DNA of 64,000 nt, taken from Microplitis mediator. Lineage: Eukaryota; Arthropoda; Insecta; Hymenoptera; Braconidae. Position 1 is the stretch's first letter. Each line of letters begins with the position of its first letter. The stretch lies in contig NC_079977.1 of the NCBI RefSeq assembly GCF_029852145.1, positions 15,124,640 through 15,188,639 on the forward strand, in the 5' to 3' direction. This document shows, piece by piece, positions 34,936-46,180 of this stretch. Made by a program: the position numbers and the translations under genes. The notes below the pieces were generated by a model. The model did no database searches and had not been told where the DNA came from. It saw nothing but the letters and a program-made list of their open reading frames with translations.

Positions 34936-35636
34936 ATATATTCTCAGTGTTTATTTTTCTCTACTCTACTAAATAATTATTTAATGCCAATAAGTAATAG
35001 ACACTTATCTGGTTTGATCTCTATTATCACTCAAAATATACAATCGATAATTAAAAAATGATACGCATGTATCCAACTGGAGAAACTTCTGTATAGAAAT
35101 ATTCCTATATTGCCCAATACGTTATTTAGGTATATACGAAAGCGAAATGATGCGAAAAATAGCCATTTAATAGAGGAATATTGGCAGGAAATGCTCTCTC
35201 GTCGCGTGATTATAATTATTCTGGACCGCTAAATTGCCTCGCTGTCCCACACAGCAACTCTACCAACCACCTACAACCCTACATTGGCCGCTCAAGCACA
35301 TTACTAACCATTGTGCCATTTTCTCCCTTATTTCTATCACTATCATATCTATATTTGATGCCCATATCTGTATCGATAATTGTATATGTATTATTCCATT
35401 TTCATTTTTTTTTCTTTTAGTTTTATTAGAGAAGATAACATATTGCATTAATTCATGCTTCATGGAAAAACTCTAGATTAAAAAAAAAATAATAATTTAA
35501 AAAATTTTTTCGATACCGTAATAAAGTAAACAATTAATCTTTATATGTTGCTATAATAATACTTTTAGTGACTGTATTAATTTATGGATAATTAGTAACT
35601 TGTAGTTTCTACATGATTACCCGACTATCACGGCAC
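34936..35636. other. intron 1 AT-rich sequence
   Basis: No bounded feature seen. Short frames around 35181-35476 have no recognisable domain. Confidence 0.45.
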
Positions 35637-36475
35637 AGAGAGAAATTTACGGCAATGATTACAATACGCCATGAGAACAGTTTCCATATCCTATGGGAAC
35701 ATTATTTTTGAAATATCGGTGATAGGAATAACACCCATACAAATCATTATAATCATTACTATCTCTATAGGTTTCATTTTTATACGATAATAGAACAGTT
35801 CCTACGGAATAGTGGTAATCATTCGCATAATATTATGGTAATCGCTCCCGACCTAGTATGTTGAGCGTTACAATATACGATGGCACTGACTCCCATAACA
35901 TACTCTCTTAAAATGAATCAGTAAAAAGTACTGCAATCAATGAATATATACTGCACAAATAGTCTCAAGTGTATCACTAATTTAAGCAGTGATATACTTG
36001 GGACTGATTCGCAATAAATATTCACTGATATGCAATACTTTTTTCTCACCTCCGGGCGAAAAGCGTCAACTTTCGTCCCGCTGTGCAAAACGAAATTGCC
36101 GCTTTCCGCCTTCGTCGAAGAGAAAAATAGTATACACTCCTCGGGAAGTAAATAAGAAAGCCTCAGATCACATGTAATTGTTGGCCGAGGCGAAGCCCCT
36201 AGGTGTGAAATATACTATTACTTACTCATTTTAAAAAAGTATGGAAGAAGTTACTACAGTATTTTATGGAAATGATTACTATAATAGCATGGTAATCATT
36301 ACCATACTACTATAGTTACTTCTACAATACATTATGAAAATCATTACTATATATCTGGTAACATTGACAATAGTAGTATAGGAACGATTGCCATTATATT
36401 ATTTGTATATTTTAGATATATTATTGGAATCCTCTCCATGATATACAGGGCTTATTCGCATATGCACCTGGAAAT
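35637..36475. repeat. ATGATTAC / GTAATCATT inverted-repeat cluster with nested inserts
   Basis: Starts near ACAGAGAGAAATTTACGG and alternates AATCATTACTAT and ATAGTAATCATT words up to about 36450. Inside are an ACTCTCTTAAAATGAATCAG segment (35903 onward, related to the 18574 MITE) and, at 36126-36220, a unit bounded by AATAGTATACACTCCTCGGG and CCCCTAGGTGTGAAATATAC. The 36127-36203 unit is repeated inverted at 50247-50322. Confidence 0.5.
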
Positions 36476-36831
36476 TTTTCCACTGTGGATAAAGGAGTCA
36501 TTCCTATTTACCTAAGAAAACGAGTTAAATTTCTCTAAAAATATGAGTAAAATTACGAAATTAATGCCGTATACTTAAAACACTATTGAAATTGTGTAAT
36601 TTTTACTATCTGGAGAATGAAACTTTTTGTCATACCAACCGCAAAAGTTGAATTTTCAAGCAACATGCAGAGGGCGCACACTATACAATTTCTGGCAATC
36701 TATAGTTTGGCTAACTTTCCTCGAACTTGTATCGAAAAGTAACTTCTTTCTCTCTATCTGTGTTTACATTCCTACACGACTTGAAACATTTTTTACTGTT
36801 TCTCTCTCAAATTCAACTTCCGCCGTTGATA

Positions 36832-37600
36832 TGACAAAAAATTTTGTTCCTGATCAGGGCCTCGTCAGGATATCCCTATTCAAAAAAAAGTTATTTGCCA
36901 TCGGGTCAACCTGACGAGTTCCTGATCAGGATCTTATCTGGATATCCTTATTAAAAAAAAAGTTATCCCATCTCTTTAAATATTTCATTTACAGGCTAAA
37001 AATTAAAAAAAGTACAAATAATATTATATAAAAATCACGTCAATCATTGTAGCACAGGTTTTTTACTTCTTCATCAGTTATTCTTTGACATCATAATGAA
37101 TATTATATTTACCTATTATATTTACACTTTTAAGATCACTTGTGTATGTTATCCCAGTGGATAGCATCGAGGACTTTGAATCGAAAGGACGCAGGTTCGA
37201 GCCCACCAGTTATCGGGATTTTTTCATCAATAAAAAATATGTTTACTTCCTTTAATTAATGCTCTCAATACGATAGATAACATTCTCGATCTAATTAAAA
37301 TTCTTTTATTTTTTTTTTGCAATTTAATATTTTTTTAAAAATAATTACTAATAAGGTAATCCTGATAACGATTTGATGAGGATATCCTGGTAAGGACCTG
37401 ATAAGGCAATTCTGATAAGGACGTGATGAGGATATCCTGGTAAGGTCCTGATAAGGCAATCCCGATAAGGACCTTATGGGTCTTAAGCGTTACATCCATA
37501 TCAGGATCCTCGTCAGGATACCCTGATCGGGACCTTATTTGAAATAAGGTTAACCCGATAAGGACCTCGTCAGGCCCTTATGAAAAATTCTAGTCGGGAC
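36832..37600 (+). mobile_element. CCTGATAAGG-family element, copy 1
   Basis: Arms consist of many CCTGATAAGG, GATATCCTGGTAAGG and CTCGTCAGGATATCC units in both orientations. The right end reads GAAAAATTCTAGTCGGG. The centre holds a plus-strand tRNA-Gln-like module (37147-37215). Copies: 48405-49207 (same orientation) and 51918-52576 (opposite). No protein is encoded. Confidence 0.82.
37147..37215 (+). other. tRNA-Gln(UUG)-like module in CCTGATAAGG element
   Basis: ATCCCAGTGGATAGCATCGA (D-arm/A-box-like), GGACTTTGAATC (the anticodon loop CTTTGAA seen in tRNA-Gln UUG) and CAGGTTCGAGCCC (perfect B box) are in tRNA order and spacing. The acceptor and anticodon stems are imperfect, and it is followed by TTATCGGGATTTTTTCATCA. 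It is a tRNA-derived relic embedded in the element, not a confident functional tRNA. Confidence 0.65.
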
Positions 37601-38176
37601 GTCATTTATATGCCAATTTTTAATTTTACTGATCTGCTTTCGAAAATATGATACTATTCATCTGATTCACAGAAATTACTAAATAGGTTGTAATTTCTGC
37701 TCACTGTAAAGTATTTAATGCATATTTTTAGTTCATTTTCATATTTTTACTGAATAAAATAAAAGTCGTTAAATCGTTTAATGAAGTATATTACTCAACG
37801 TTTAGTAATAATTTAATATACTCTTGATAAAAATTGCTTTTTATTGATCAAAAATACGAATGAATTAATAATAAAAGTAATAATAATGCAATTTTTCAGA
37901 TAAACATACAGTAATAATGATTATTTTGTGATTTTTACGAAACATTTGGTAATAAATTGTAAAAAACATGCATTTATAGATGTAAATTAGTATTTCTTAC
38001 TAAGAAAAATTAAATATTCTAACTTTTTCAAGCCTTGTTTTCTCGATGTAAACTAATTAAAAACAATAGACTTAGTGCACAATATTTAAGCATGTATGTT
38101 CAGTAGTTTTCGCAATTACGTGTTCCAACAAAAAACGTCTCTTTATTCATTATTGTAATATGTATGTATGTATTTA

Positions 38177-38180
<4 letters not shown>
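37601..38180. other. intron 1 AT-rich sequence
   Basis: No feature seen. Confidence 0.5.

Positions 38181-38219
<39 letters not shown>
38160..38219. repeat. (TGTA)n(AT)n microsatellite
   Basis: A few TGTA units followed by about 19 AT units, adjoining the GC-rich island at 38240. Confidence 0.9.
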
Positions 38220-38221
<2 letters not shown>

Positions 38222-38239
38222 GAATGTATAGATAATGTA

Positions 38240-38730
38240 TAGACAGGCGGTGTAAGCGGAGCGAAATAATCGGACGTCAAGAGTTATGGGGCGCGAACCA
38301 GCGGCCGGTTAATCAGCCACCGATAATTATCGACACGGGCAGTACATCACCATCGTCCCTAGCTTCACTACCCTCCGCTAACATTCCTCTCAACCGTATG
38401 TGGTACCCGCCGCACATATAACACCTACCCCATTCTCATGCTTTCGAAACCTGGATAGTAGTATAGCAGGATATAATCCTCCATTGCCGCACTATACCAC
38501 CCAACGACACCCTCTATTTGTGCCCTCCCCCCCAACCAGCTTCTCCGCCCTCTGCCGTGACAAATGCACCGCCGATACCATCATTTATTTCGCAAATGTG
38601 CTGCAAAACTGCCGCTATTCATTTTCGAGCTAGTCGATTCAGTTTTCCGCTCGGAAGGTCCGATATCAGGTCGCACGAGCGAACCAAACGCGACGCATTG
38701 TGGCTTTGGTTTATTGTCATTATGCAAAAG
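38240..38730. promoter_or_regulatory. GC-rich intronic island, candidate enhancer
   Basis: The clearest GC-rich, repeat-free block in intron 1 (GGCGCGAACCAGCGGCCGG, CACCGATAATTATCGACACG, CCACCCAACGACACCC). The palindromic CGATAATTATCG is a possible homeodomain-type site. No reading frame here matches a family I know. The composition and position near 4 kb upstream of exon 2 fit a conserved regulatory module, which is inference. Confidence 0.4.
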
Positions 38731-38841
38731 TCTACATGCTAATATAATATTTATCCTCAAAGCCAACATTACATATTGATTTATTGTCTTTCGCATTTAT
38801 TATTAGTATTTGAGACAATGATAATTAAGAATTTTACTTTT

Positions 38842-39120
38842 TAACTTCCTGCTACAAGAAATTTAAAGTTATTGTAAAATAGGGGAGCAATCGTCTTCAT
38901 TTAGGTTTTACAAAATCGTGGTTTCATCAATCTTGCCATTTTGAGGTCTTGGAAAGCTATTCTGACTATTTTCAAAATGATATCCGAATGTCTGTATGTA
39001 TCTGTGTGTTTGTCAATATGGAAATACTATATAACATCTGAACATACTGGCTGATTAATACCAGCCTTGTGAAATGTAAAAGGACTTCTCAACACAGATT
39101 TTGTGGAAATTTTGTTTTGA
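38842..39120 (+). mobile_element. decayed AACTTCCCGC-family fragment
   Basis: AACTTCCTGCTACAAGAAAT followed by GAGGTCTTGGAAAGCTATTC and TGACTATTTTCAAAATGATA, the family sentence order with many substitutions. It ends soon after a short TGTATGTATCTG run. Confidence 0.65.
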
Positions 39121-41084
39121 TTAACTGAGTCACTTTTGAAAAAAAAACTTTTGAATGTCTATTTAAAATAACTGTAAAATTTTTCAATCGATCAATTTAG
39201 AAATTCATTCAATTTCAAAGACTCATAAAACTGATTCAATTACCCCAAAGTTCATTCCAAAAGCGACATTGAAATTATTGGAGTTTATTTTTTAATGAAA
39301 AATCATTTACAACATATTTAAAAAACACTACTTTGTATTTTCCAATCACCTGCAAATAACTCATAGATGAAAGTTCCTATTGACATAGGAACGACAAAAT
39401 GAGGTATCCAAAATATTTTTTATGTACACAAAATGATAAACAATACTGACTCTGTTTTTCACCTTATTAAACAAAATCCATGATGAACAAATACTACAAT
39501 AAATATTCGGAAAAACTATCCACCTAATAACGTTGGAATATTTCAATAATTTACCTTTGCGGATGATATACAGAATGTTTTGATTTGAGAACGAGGTTAC
39601 AAAAATTATTGTTTTACAATACATTTCGTTCATTTTTGTTTTTGCTAATGATTACAAAGTTATGCTGTACAGAAGAATAAAGAATTTTAAATCTCGTATA
39701 CAGCGGAAAATTTTTAAGTTGGCTTACAGGGTCACTCTTAATGTCTCATTTTTTGTGATAAAAAAAAGATACTCACTATTATTCTTCAGAACAAATAAAG
39801 GGTATGAGCTCACGCTGTACCATTACTCAAAGATGGCAGAAGAGTCCAGTGGCCTTAATCTCAGCACATGAGACCTTAATGGGATTTTAAGGCGTCGAGA
39901 CCACCTGAGCGCTACTGCTTCAACAATCGACCTCGTTTATCTCTTTTTGTTTCCTTTTTTTCTCCATGCGCAACGCAACCCTTCGCACCTTATACATAAA
40001 CGCACGATCTTATCTAGTACTATAGATGACAACAATTATTTTCTACATGTTATATTACACGGAAAAACGAGTCTCGAAGATTTATTAAAATTTTATGTAT
40101 TTTTGTAAAAAATATAGTAATGCTAATCAATAAAAGCTTCAACTTTTTTATTTAGTACCAAATATTTAGTAATGATTTAGAAATATTAATTAATATGATA
40201 TCTTACTTTAAAAGTTGTTTTACTATTACTTTTCTAACTATTGCATTTGTATTCGTACTCAGTCGAATAGAAACAATTATTGGCTGACAAGCATAGGAAA
40301 CAATTCACGTTCGATATATCGAGATCCGAATCTCGACTAAGCTAAATAATTTTTATAGTGGTGCTGATGGTTGCTTGACTTAAAATATTAAAATCGACAC
40401 CACCAACAATACAAATGCTACCAATATAGATCATAATAACAATAATAGAAGTTGAAAATCAAATAAAACTCCAATTTTATTCTAAGCTAATAGAGTAAGA
40501 AGGACGATGGACTATATGAAACAGTTATGTTTTCTAAATACATCGTCAATTTTACCAATGGAGCGTATATTTCTTTGTATATTTATTCAATGAGAGTTAT
40601 TGAATATAAATAATTACTCGGACCAGAGATTTATATAAAATGAGAAATAGTAATACATGTAAAATAAAATGTCATCTGGCAGCCAGAATGGAAAGTAGAT
40701 TTTTCGAAAATTTTAAGCACTGTCCTGATTTTTGGCTAGTTCACTCTTAATTTAAAACGAAGGCGACTCTTGTTTATTTTTACTAGGGTTAGACCAATTT
40801 TTGAAGGTCAGCTTTTCAATCCGAGATTTTTAATCCGCTATTTAAATATTCCCAGGTCAAAAAATTTGATCTGATTTTAGTTTAACTGTACTGCATTTGG
40901 ACTAATTGGTCTGTATTTGAACTAGTTGATCTGTTTTTGATCTTTTATAAAAATTTTAAGATGTTTTCGATCTACTGTTCTAAAAAACAATTGCGATACA
41001 GAAGGACAAAACTAGATTAAATCGTGGACTTATAATAATTTTATTTATGCATAGAAAAAACTTATAAAATATATTCTAAGTTCC
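39121..41084. other. intron 1 AT-rich sequence
   Basis: No gene supported. 39640-39980 is less AT-rich and may be a decayed repeat. 40851-41000 has repeated TTGATCTG / GATCTGTTTTTGATC words typical of the short foldbacks here, starting CCCAGGTCAAAAAATT. Confidence 0.4.
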
Positions 41085-41222
41085 AGAATAGATTCTTTTA
41101 TGAATGGTATTTTTGAACCCTACTCAACCAATTATGATAGGGTATGATAAAATTCCTTGAAAAATCGACCATGAGGACCAATACAATACAATAGCTACAT
41201 TTTTTTAAAATCTACCTAAAAA
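41085..41222. repeat. dispersed (TA)n-associated repeat, inverted copy without TA array
   Basis: GGTATTTTTGAACCCTACTC and AACCAATTATGATAGGG are the complements of sequences at 51310-51375. The TA run is lacking at this copy. Confidence 0.5.
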
Positions 41223-41447
41223 GTAATCAATCGGTGCGATTGGCAGTATTCGGCGATCAATGCCGTATTCAAACGACCCTTTCTGTCAAGTAATAAATAT
41301 ATACTTGTTATCTATAGATGCAATAAAGAGATTTAACAAATAAACATAGCTACTAGTAATATGATGAGTTACAATATAAAGAATAGAATGATATTTAAAG
41401 AAAAAAAATTATATAGATGCAAATACTTGATTAGTTGAAAATACTAT

Positions 41448-41690
41448 ATTACACACCACGGGAGGAAAATAGAACATTCTGACCCGCGTCTTAATTGCCT
41501 AACATGCAGATTGGGACGTCCTATACCTTCCTCCGTGGTGTGTATACGATTTTTCACCAGATCTGTACCTGACAGTTGAATTTTTTGCGTCGACTTGTGG
41601 AAAGAATGACGCAAGATAAGATTGACTTTCTCCGCTCTAAAAAAAGCAAGAATTTAAACTTCCACAGTAGGTATGGTGAAAACATCATTC
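41448..41690. repeat. AATA.TATATTACACACC repeat, copy 2
   Basis: Same order as 33594-33870: TATTACACACCACGGGAGG, GATTGGGACGTCCTAT, CCTTCCTCCGTGGTGTG, then ACCAGATCTGTACCTGACAG. Confidence 0.65.
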
Positions 41691-41767
41691 TGTAAGTTCG
41701 TTATGACTTTAATGACTCAAGAGAGAAAAAAACTACTTCATATTTTTGCATATTGTCCAGCACACTC

Positions 41768-42223
41768 AACAAGATATTAGAATATAAATCAAGGAAAACA
41801 TTGATCCACACATTGTCCCGTAAGTAATGCTACACATCCGCATACATATTATCAAAAAAAAAAAAATTGACCCACACGTAATCTCACTTATCCAACCACA
41901 CATTGTTCCAAACATGTCACACGTTGCCCTACACATTCAACAACACATTCGGCCACATAATGTTCCACAGATAATACCATATATTCAACGTGGCTGGATG
42001 TGTGGAATTATGCGTTCATCAATGTATATGATTTTGTATGGGCCAATGTGTGACTGAATGTTTAGGACAATGTATGGCTGAATGTGTGATAGTATGTGTG
42101 GGTCGACGTTTTGGATAATGTGTGGCTGAATTTGTGGGTGGATGTGTGGCATTGTATGCAGGACAACGTATAGCTGAAAGTATGGGTTAATGTGTGCTTT
42201 GATTTGTATCTTAATATCTTGTT
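41768..42223. mobile_element. 456 bp foldback of CACACATTGT words
   Basis: The left edge AACAAGATATTAGAATATAA is mirrored by TTAATATCTTGTT at the right. The interior is CCACACATTGTCC / GGATAATGTGTGG minisatellite in opposite orientations on the two sides. The 76-codon frame within it is an artefact. Confidence 0.75.
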
Positions 42224-42753
42224 AAACTGATTAAATATTGTATCTATTTAATTTTGATTTTTCAGATTTTTTAAGCCTGTAATTTATCAATCGTTCTATT
42301 CTTTATATTATAACTCAGCACACTACTAGTAGTTGTGTTCAAGTTATAAGTCTATATATTACATACATGAATATAAAGCGTATACTTGTTGCTTGGTGCA
42401 AAAGATTAAGTTATACATGTAATTATGATAGCTCACGCTGTCATTTCAATTTTGTCAGACTACGTCTTGAACATCACCTATTGCCAAAGAATGCTGATCA
42501 CAAAGACTGTCTACTTATTTTTGACACATAGTAGTGTTTCCATTCTATACAAAGTCCCTGGTCCTAATAATAACTCATCTTTCAAAATAGTAAAAATTAT
42601 GAAATTTCAATAGCATTTCAACATTACAAAATATCAACTTAATATTTTTAGTTTAAATTTTTTCGTAAAATTTTCTAAATATTTCTCATCGTGTACACTT
42701 TCTTGTTTTTCATTATCTTAATTTATTTGAATAAACAAAAAACATTATTTCAG
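42224..42753. other. 3' end of intron 1
   Basis: AT-rich, ending in the TTATTTCAG acceptor used by exon 2. No repeat seen. Confidence 0.6.
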
Positions 42754-42907
42754 GGTTGGTGTCGGAAGAGCACACTTCGAAAAGCAACCACCGAGTAATT
42801 TGAGAAAAAGTAATTTTTTTCATTTTGTTATTGCTCTTTACGATCGAGGTGGCCAGCCAATCGAAATCGAAAGGACCGCTTTCATTGGATTCGTTGAGAA
42901 AGATCAG
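42754..42907 (+). CDS. kn: knot/collier coding exon 2 (start of EBF DNA-binding domain)
   Basis: This 154 bp exon lies between a TTTCAG acceptor and a CAG|GTAAAT donor. The first base completes a Ser codon begun by exon 1, and the following 51 codons read through RAHFEKQPPSNLRKSNFF, then ALYDR and EIERTAF to end at EKDQ. This is the signature N-terminal segment of the COE DNA-binding domain and is almost identical to Drosophila Knot and vertebrate EBF1. The Arg of NLRK (codon at 42803-42805) corresponds to EBF1 Arg63, a residue known to contact DNA and needed for binding. No stop or frameshift is present. The family identification does not depend on any other exon. Confidence 0.97.
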
Positions 42908-43280
42908 GTAAATTTATAATCATATTATTCATAGCTTATAGTGATGCGGATGATAATAATTATGATATTATAGATCCTTTCATCGTAGTTGTGATTATTG
43001 CACTGTAATATGTATAATCTTAGAACTTAGTTTCAATCTTGAAGTATGGTTAAAGAGGTACAGGACCTTGACGAAAAAGGAGAAAATATTGTCAAATTTA
43101 GAAGGTCGATAATAAATGTTTATGTCATACGGTCGCAAAGTGGCGATTTACCAACAATCTCAATGTTGCGATATAAGCCCAAAGTTTGTGGCGTGAATTC
43201 ACGAAACCGAGTATAAGCTTGACGTTCGAGACGAAGCCGAGGACGGTTATTATACTCGTTTTTGTAAAATAGTGTTTGCT

Positions 43281-43920
43281 ATACCTGGCCCATGCTTGGT
43301 TGCCAGTCCTAGCCCAGGCTTCGTTGCCAGACCTGGTCCATACATCAAGGAAACGAATGAATTTAATTAGAAAAAAATTTTATCATTATTAACTTCGTAG
43401 AGTTCATGATCATGAACGTTTAAACTATCTAAGGGAGGTCAATGATGTGAAAATGACTCAGTGAAAATTCTGCTGGGCTCTGGGCGTGAACTGCCGTCCT
43501 TCTGATTGCTGGGTCCCTACGATAGCTACTGGACAAAACTACTAATGTTGAACTAATACATTTATATGATCTACTTATTAAACCATAGGTATAGACAAAC
43601 TTGGGTAATCCTATCTTGGCCCAAGACTGGTTTGCCATTGGATAACCAAGGCTAGGTTACCCAGCCTTGGCCCAAGTCTAGCTTGCCATTGTATGGCCAA
43701 GGCTAGATTACCCAGTCTTGGCCCAAGTCTGGCTTGCCATTGAATGGCCAAGGCTAGGTTACCCAGTCTTGGCTCAAGCCCGGGTAATCATTGTAACGGC
43801 CAAGACTGAGTACCCAATCTTGAGCCAAGCATGGGCCAATATAGATGTGCCAAAGCTAGGTTCCCCAGTGCTGGAACAAGTAGGGCCCCGTCGTTCAGCT
43901 CTGGCAGCTCCTGCATGGGT
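43281..43920. mobile_element. GGCCCAAG-family foldback, copy B, left end truncated
   Basis: Begins inside the left arm (CTGGCCCATGCTTGGTTGCC) and ends with GGGCCCCGTCGTTCAGCTCTG...TGCATGGG. The right arm has an extra GGCCAAGGCTAGGTTACCCA unit compared with copy A. The minus-strand tRNA-like module is at 43461-43540 (GTCCAGTAGCTATCGTAGGG, AATCAGAAGGACGGCAGTTC). It lies 370 bp downstream of exon 2. Confidence 0.82.
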
Positions 43921-44852
43921 ACCTCACTTTTGAACGATGTTATTGTTACAAACATGAGCACTTACATGCACTCACAAATCACTCATTTATTATAATGCAG
44001 TTTGCGCTAGGGCAAGCATGTCCAAATACATGCCTAGTTGCAGCGATGCCTAGTTTTTTTAAAGTTTTTTTCAAAATGTACAGTCTCAAAAAAAGTGTAT
44101 TCTCCTTGAGTTGACTATAGGTTCGGTAATACCTTGAGGCATAAGTGGAGTGACTTTTTGCAAAAATTGTAGATTTTTGTGATTGTCTAATAAATATTTG
44201 ATGTTACACTCAAATTGTTTAAATTTACTTGTAAAAATTAAAAATTGAATATACATCCAAAAATTTTTATTATAATATGAAGAGTATCTCAAGAAAGTTA
44301 GGAAGATTCAGGTACAATGGTAAAAGTATCTGAATAGAATGTGTTAGAACTTCCAGGTTCTATCTAGATCCTAATTTTGAAAAAGTAAGAATTTGTTAGA
44401 TTCTAAATAGTACTTGAGGTCTTGACAGTACTCAATGCGTTGTAACAAGCACTAAAAAGTATTTGAGTTGAACTCAAATTTCGACAGGAAATGTCTATCC
44501 TATATTTTTTTTGTGAACCCTATGCATGAAAATATAGTCAGTCAAACAATTAAATACTATAGTATTATAGTGGAGATTTTAAATATTCAAAAAAGTTGTC
44601 ATTTCGATATTTATAAAATTTTTCTAGAAAAAGTGATTACAAAGCTTTTGTAGGGCATAGAATATGCTACTGTAAGTTCACAGTAGCCAAATAAAGTTTG
44701 TACAAACAATAAAGTCTAAATTAATTGTCATCATACAAAAAATTTAAATAAAAGTTTAGATCAATTAAACAAAGTTCATAATTTCAAATGGATAAAATCA
44801 TTCTCTTATGTAATTTATTAGAAAATGTATATTTCTTGAATTTTTACTTTCA
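43921..44852. other. intron 2 AT-rich sequence with one dispersed repeat
   Basis: 44330-44480 (AACTTCCAGGTTCTATCTAG, ATCCTAATTTTGAAAAAGTA) is the inverted counterpart of about 59340-59490, a further short dispersed repeat. Otherwise nothing. Confidence 0.5.
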
Positions 44853-45671
44853 ACACTGTGAAAAATTCGGAGTGAATCCGGAGTGAATTCGGATTGAAAT
44901 TAAATTCGAATTCACTCCGCATTCACTCCGCCACTCGGAGTTCCGGAGTTTTAAAAAAAATCAGTCCGCATGCGGAGTGAATTGGGAGTTTTTTTTTAGC
45001 GGAGTGATTGCGGAGTAACGCGGATTTTATTTCACTCCCAATTCATTCCGGTCCGGAGTTTTAATACTTAAATGAATTTATATTAAACTGCTCAACAATG
45101 TGTGTGTGTGTGTGTGTGTGCGAGTGTGAGCAAATTTCTGCGTGTGTGTCCGCGTGTGTGCATGTGTGCAAATGTGTGCATATGTGCAAATGTTTGTGTG
45201 TGTGTACAAATGTGTGCATGTGTGCAAATGTGTGCATGTGTGCAAATGTGTGCATGTATGCATGTGTGTGTGTGCAAATGTGTGCGTGTGTGCAAATGTG
45301 GGCGTGTATGTGCAGATATGTGTGTGTGTATACAACTGTGTGTGTGTGTGTGTGCATATGTGTGCGTGCGTGTGTGCGTGTGTGCGAGTGTGCGTGTGTG
45401 TCTAAATATGTGTGTGCGTATGTGTGTGCGTATCAGCTGATCAATTATCTAATACGCGAGTTTTTACTTCGATTTTATTGAGTGGAGTTATTTTTTATTA
45501 ATAATATTTACAAAACTCCGCTCCGGAGTGAATTTCACTCCGAAGGCATTAAATTAATAAAAAATTATCTACTCCGCGAAAGCTCCCCTGCGGAGTGAAT
45601 TTCACTCCGAGGGGGGTGAATAATTAAAAATTCATTCACTCCGCATTCACTCCGCGAGTTTTTTACAGTGT
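44853..45671 (+). mobile_element. GAGTGAAT-family foldback, copy 2, with GT-rich core
   Basis: Ends ACACTGTGAAAAATTCGGAG and CGCGAGTTTTTTACAGTGT. Core minisatellite at 45099-45430, mainly TGTGCAAATGTGTGCATG units, ending TATCAGCTGATCAATTATC as in copy 1. Arms match copy 1 closely while the core differs, so the core expands independently. Confidence 0.88.
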
Positions 45672-45960
45672 ATTATTCATTTAAATACAATAATAATATA
45701 AATTTTAATAACCTAGCTACTATAATTACCATAAATATCTTAATGGTTATTAATTTGTTTAAGGGATTTAATGGTCACTGCAGTGATTTGTGTATTAAAA
45801 TATGTATTTAATATTGTAGTCAAATAAATAATTACAGAAATTAAAAATTATTTACTTATCAATAGCTATCAAAAATATAACATTACAAATATAATTAGTC
45901 GATCCATCAATCACTAGCAGAAATAAGGGACCATATGTTCGTTTATCTTTTCTAATTTTT
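45672..45960. other. intron 2 AT-rich sequence
   Basis: No feature seen. Confidence 0.5.
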
Positions 45961-46180
45961 CGCTCTCTTTCTCTAATGTATTCCTATCTCCATGTGTGTA
46001 CGTATAATATAATTCACGTGGTTAGACAGTTGCATTGCGTGGCCTCCCTATTAATAAGGGTCATGCACCGCGGACATATATTAGTCCCCACTTAGGCTAA
46101 GACAGTCGCAATATATATATAGCGAATACCCAACTTCATAGGAGACGATACACATAAGGATCTCCCCATCATCATCAAAC
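45961..46180. promoter_or_regulatory. candidate intron 2 regulatory island
   Basis: Balanced composition with CACGTG at 46016-46021 (an E-box, the COE/bHLH-relevant context), GCACCGCGGAC and repeat-free flanks. Function is inference. Confidence 0.28.

Noticed and set aside
37147..37215. Functional tRNA-Gln gene
   Set aside because: The acceptor and anticodon stems are imperfect, the module is embedded in a repeat element in several diverged copies, and no Pol III terminator follows cleanly; treated as tRNA-derived.
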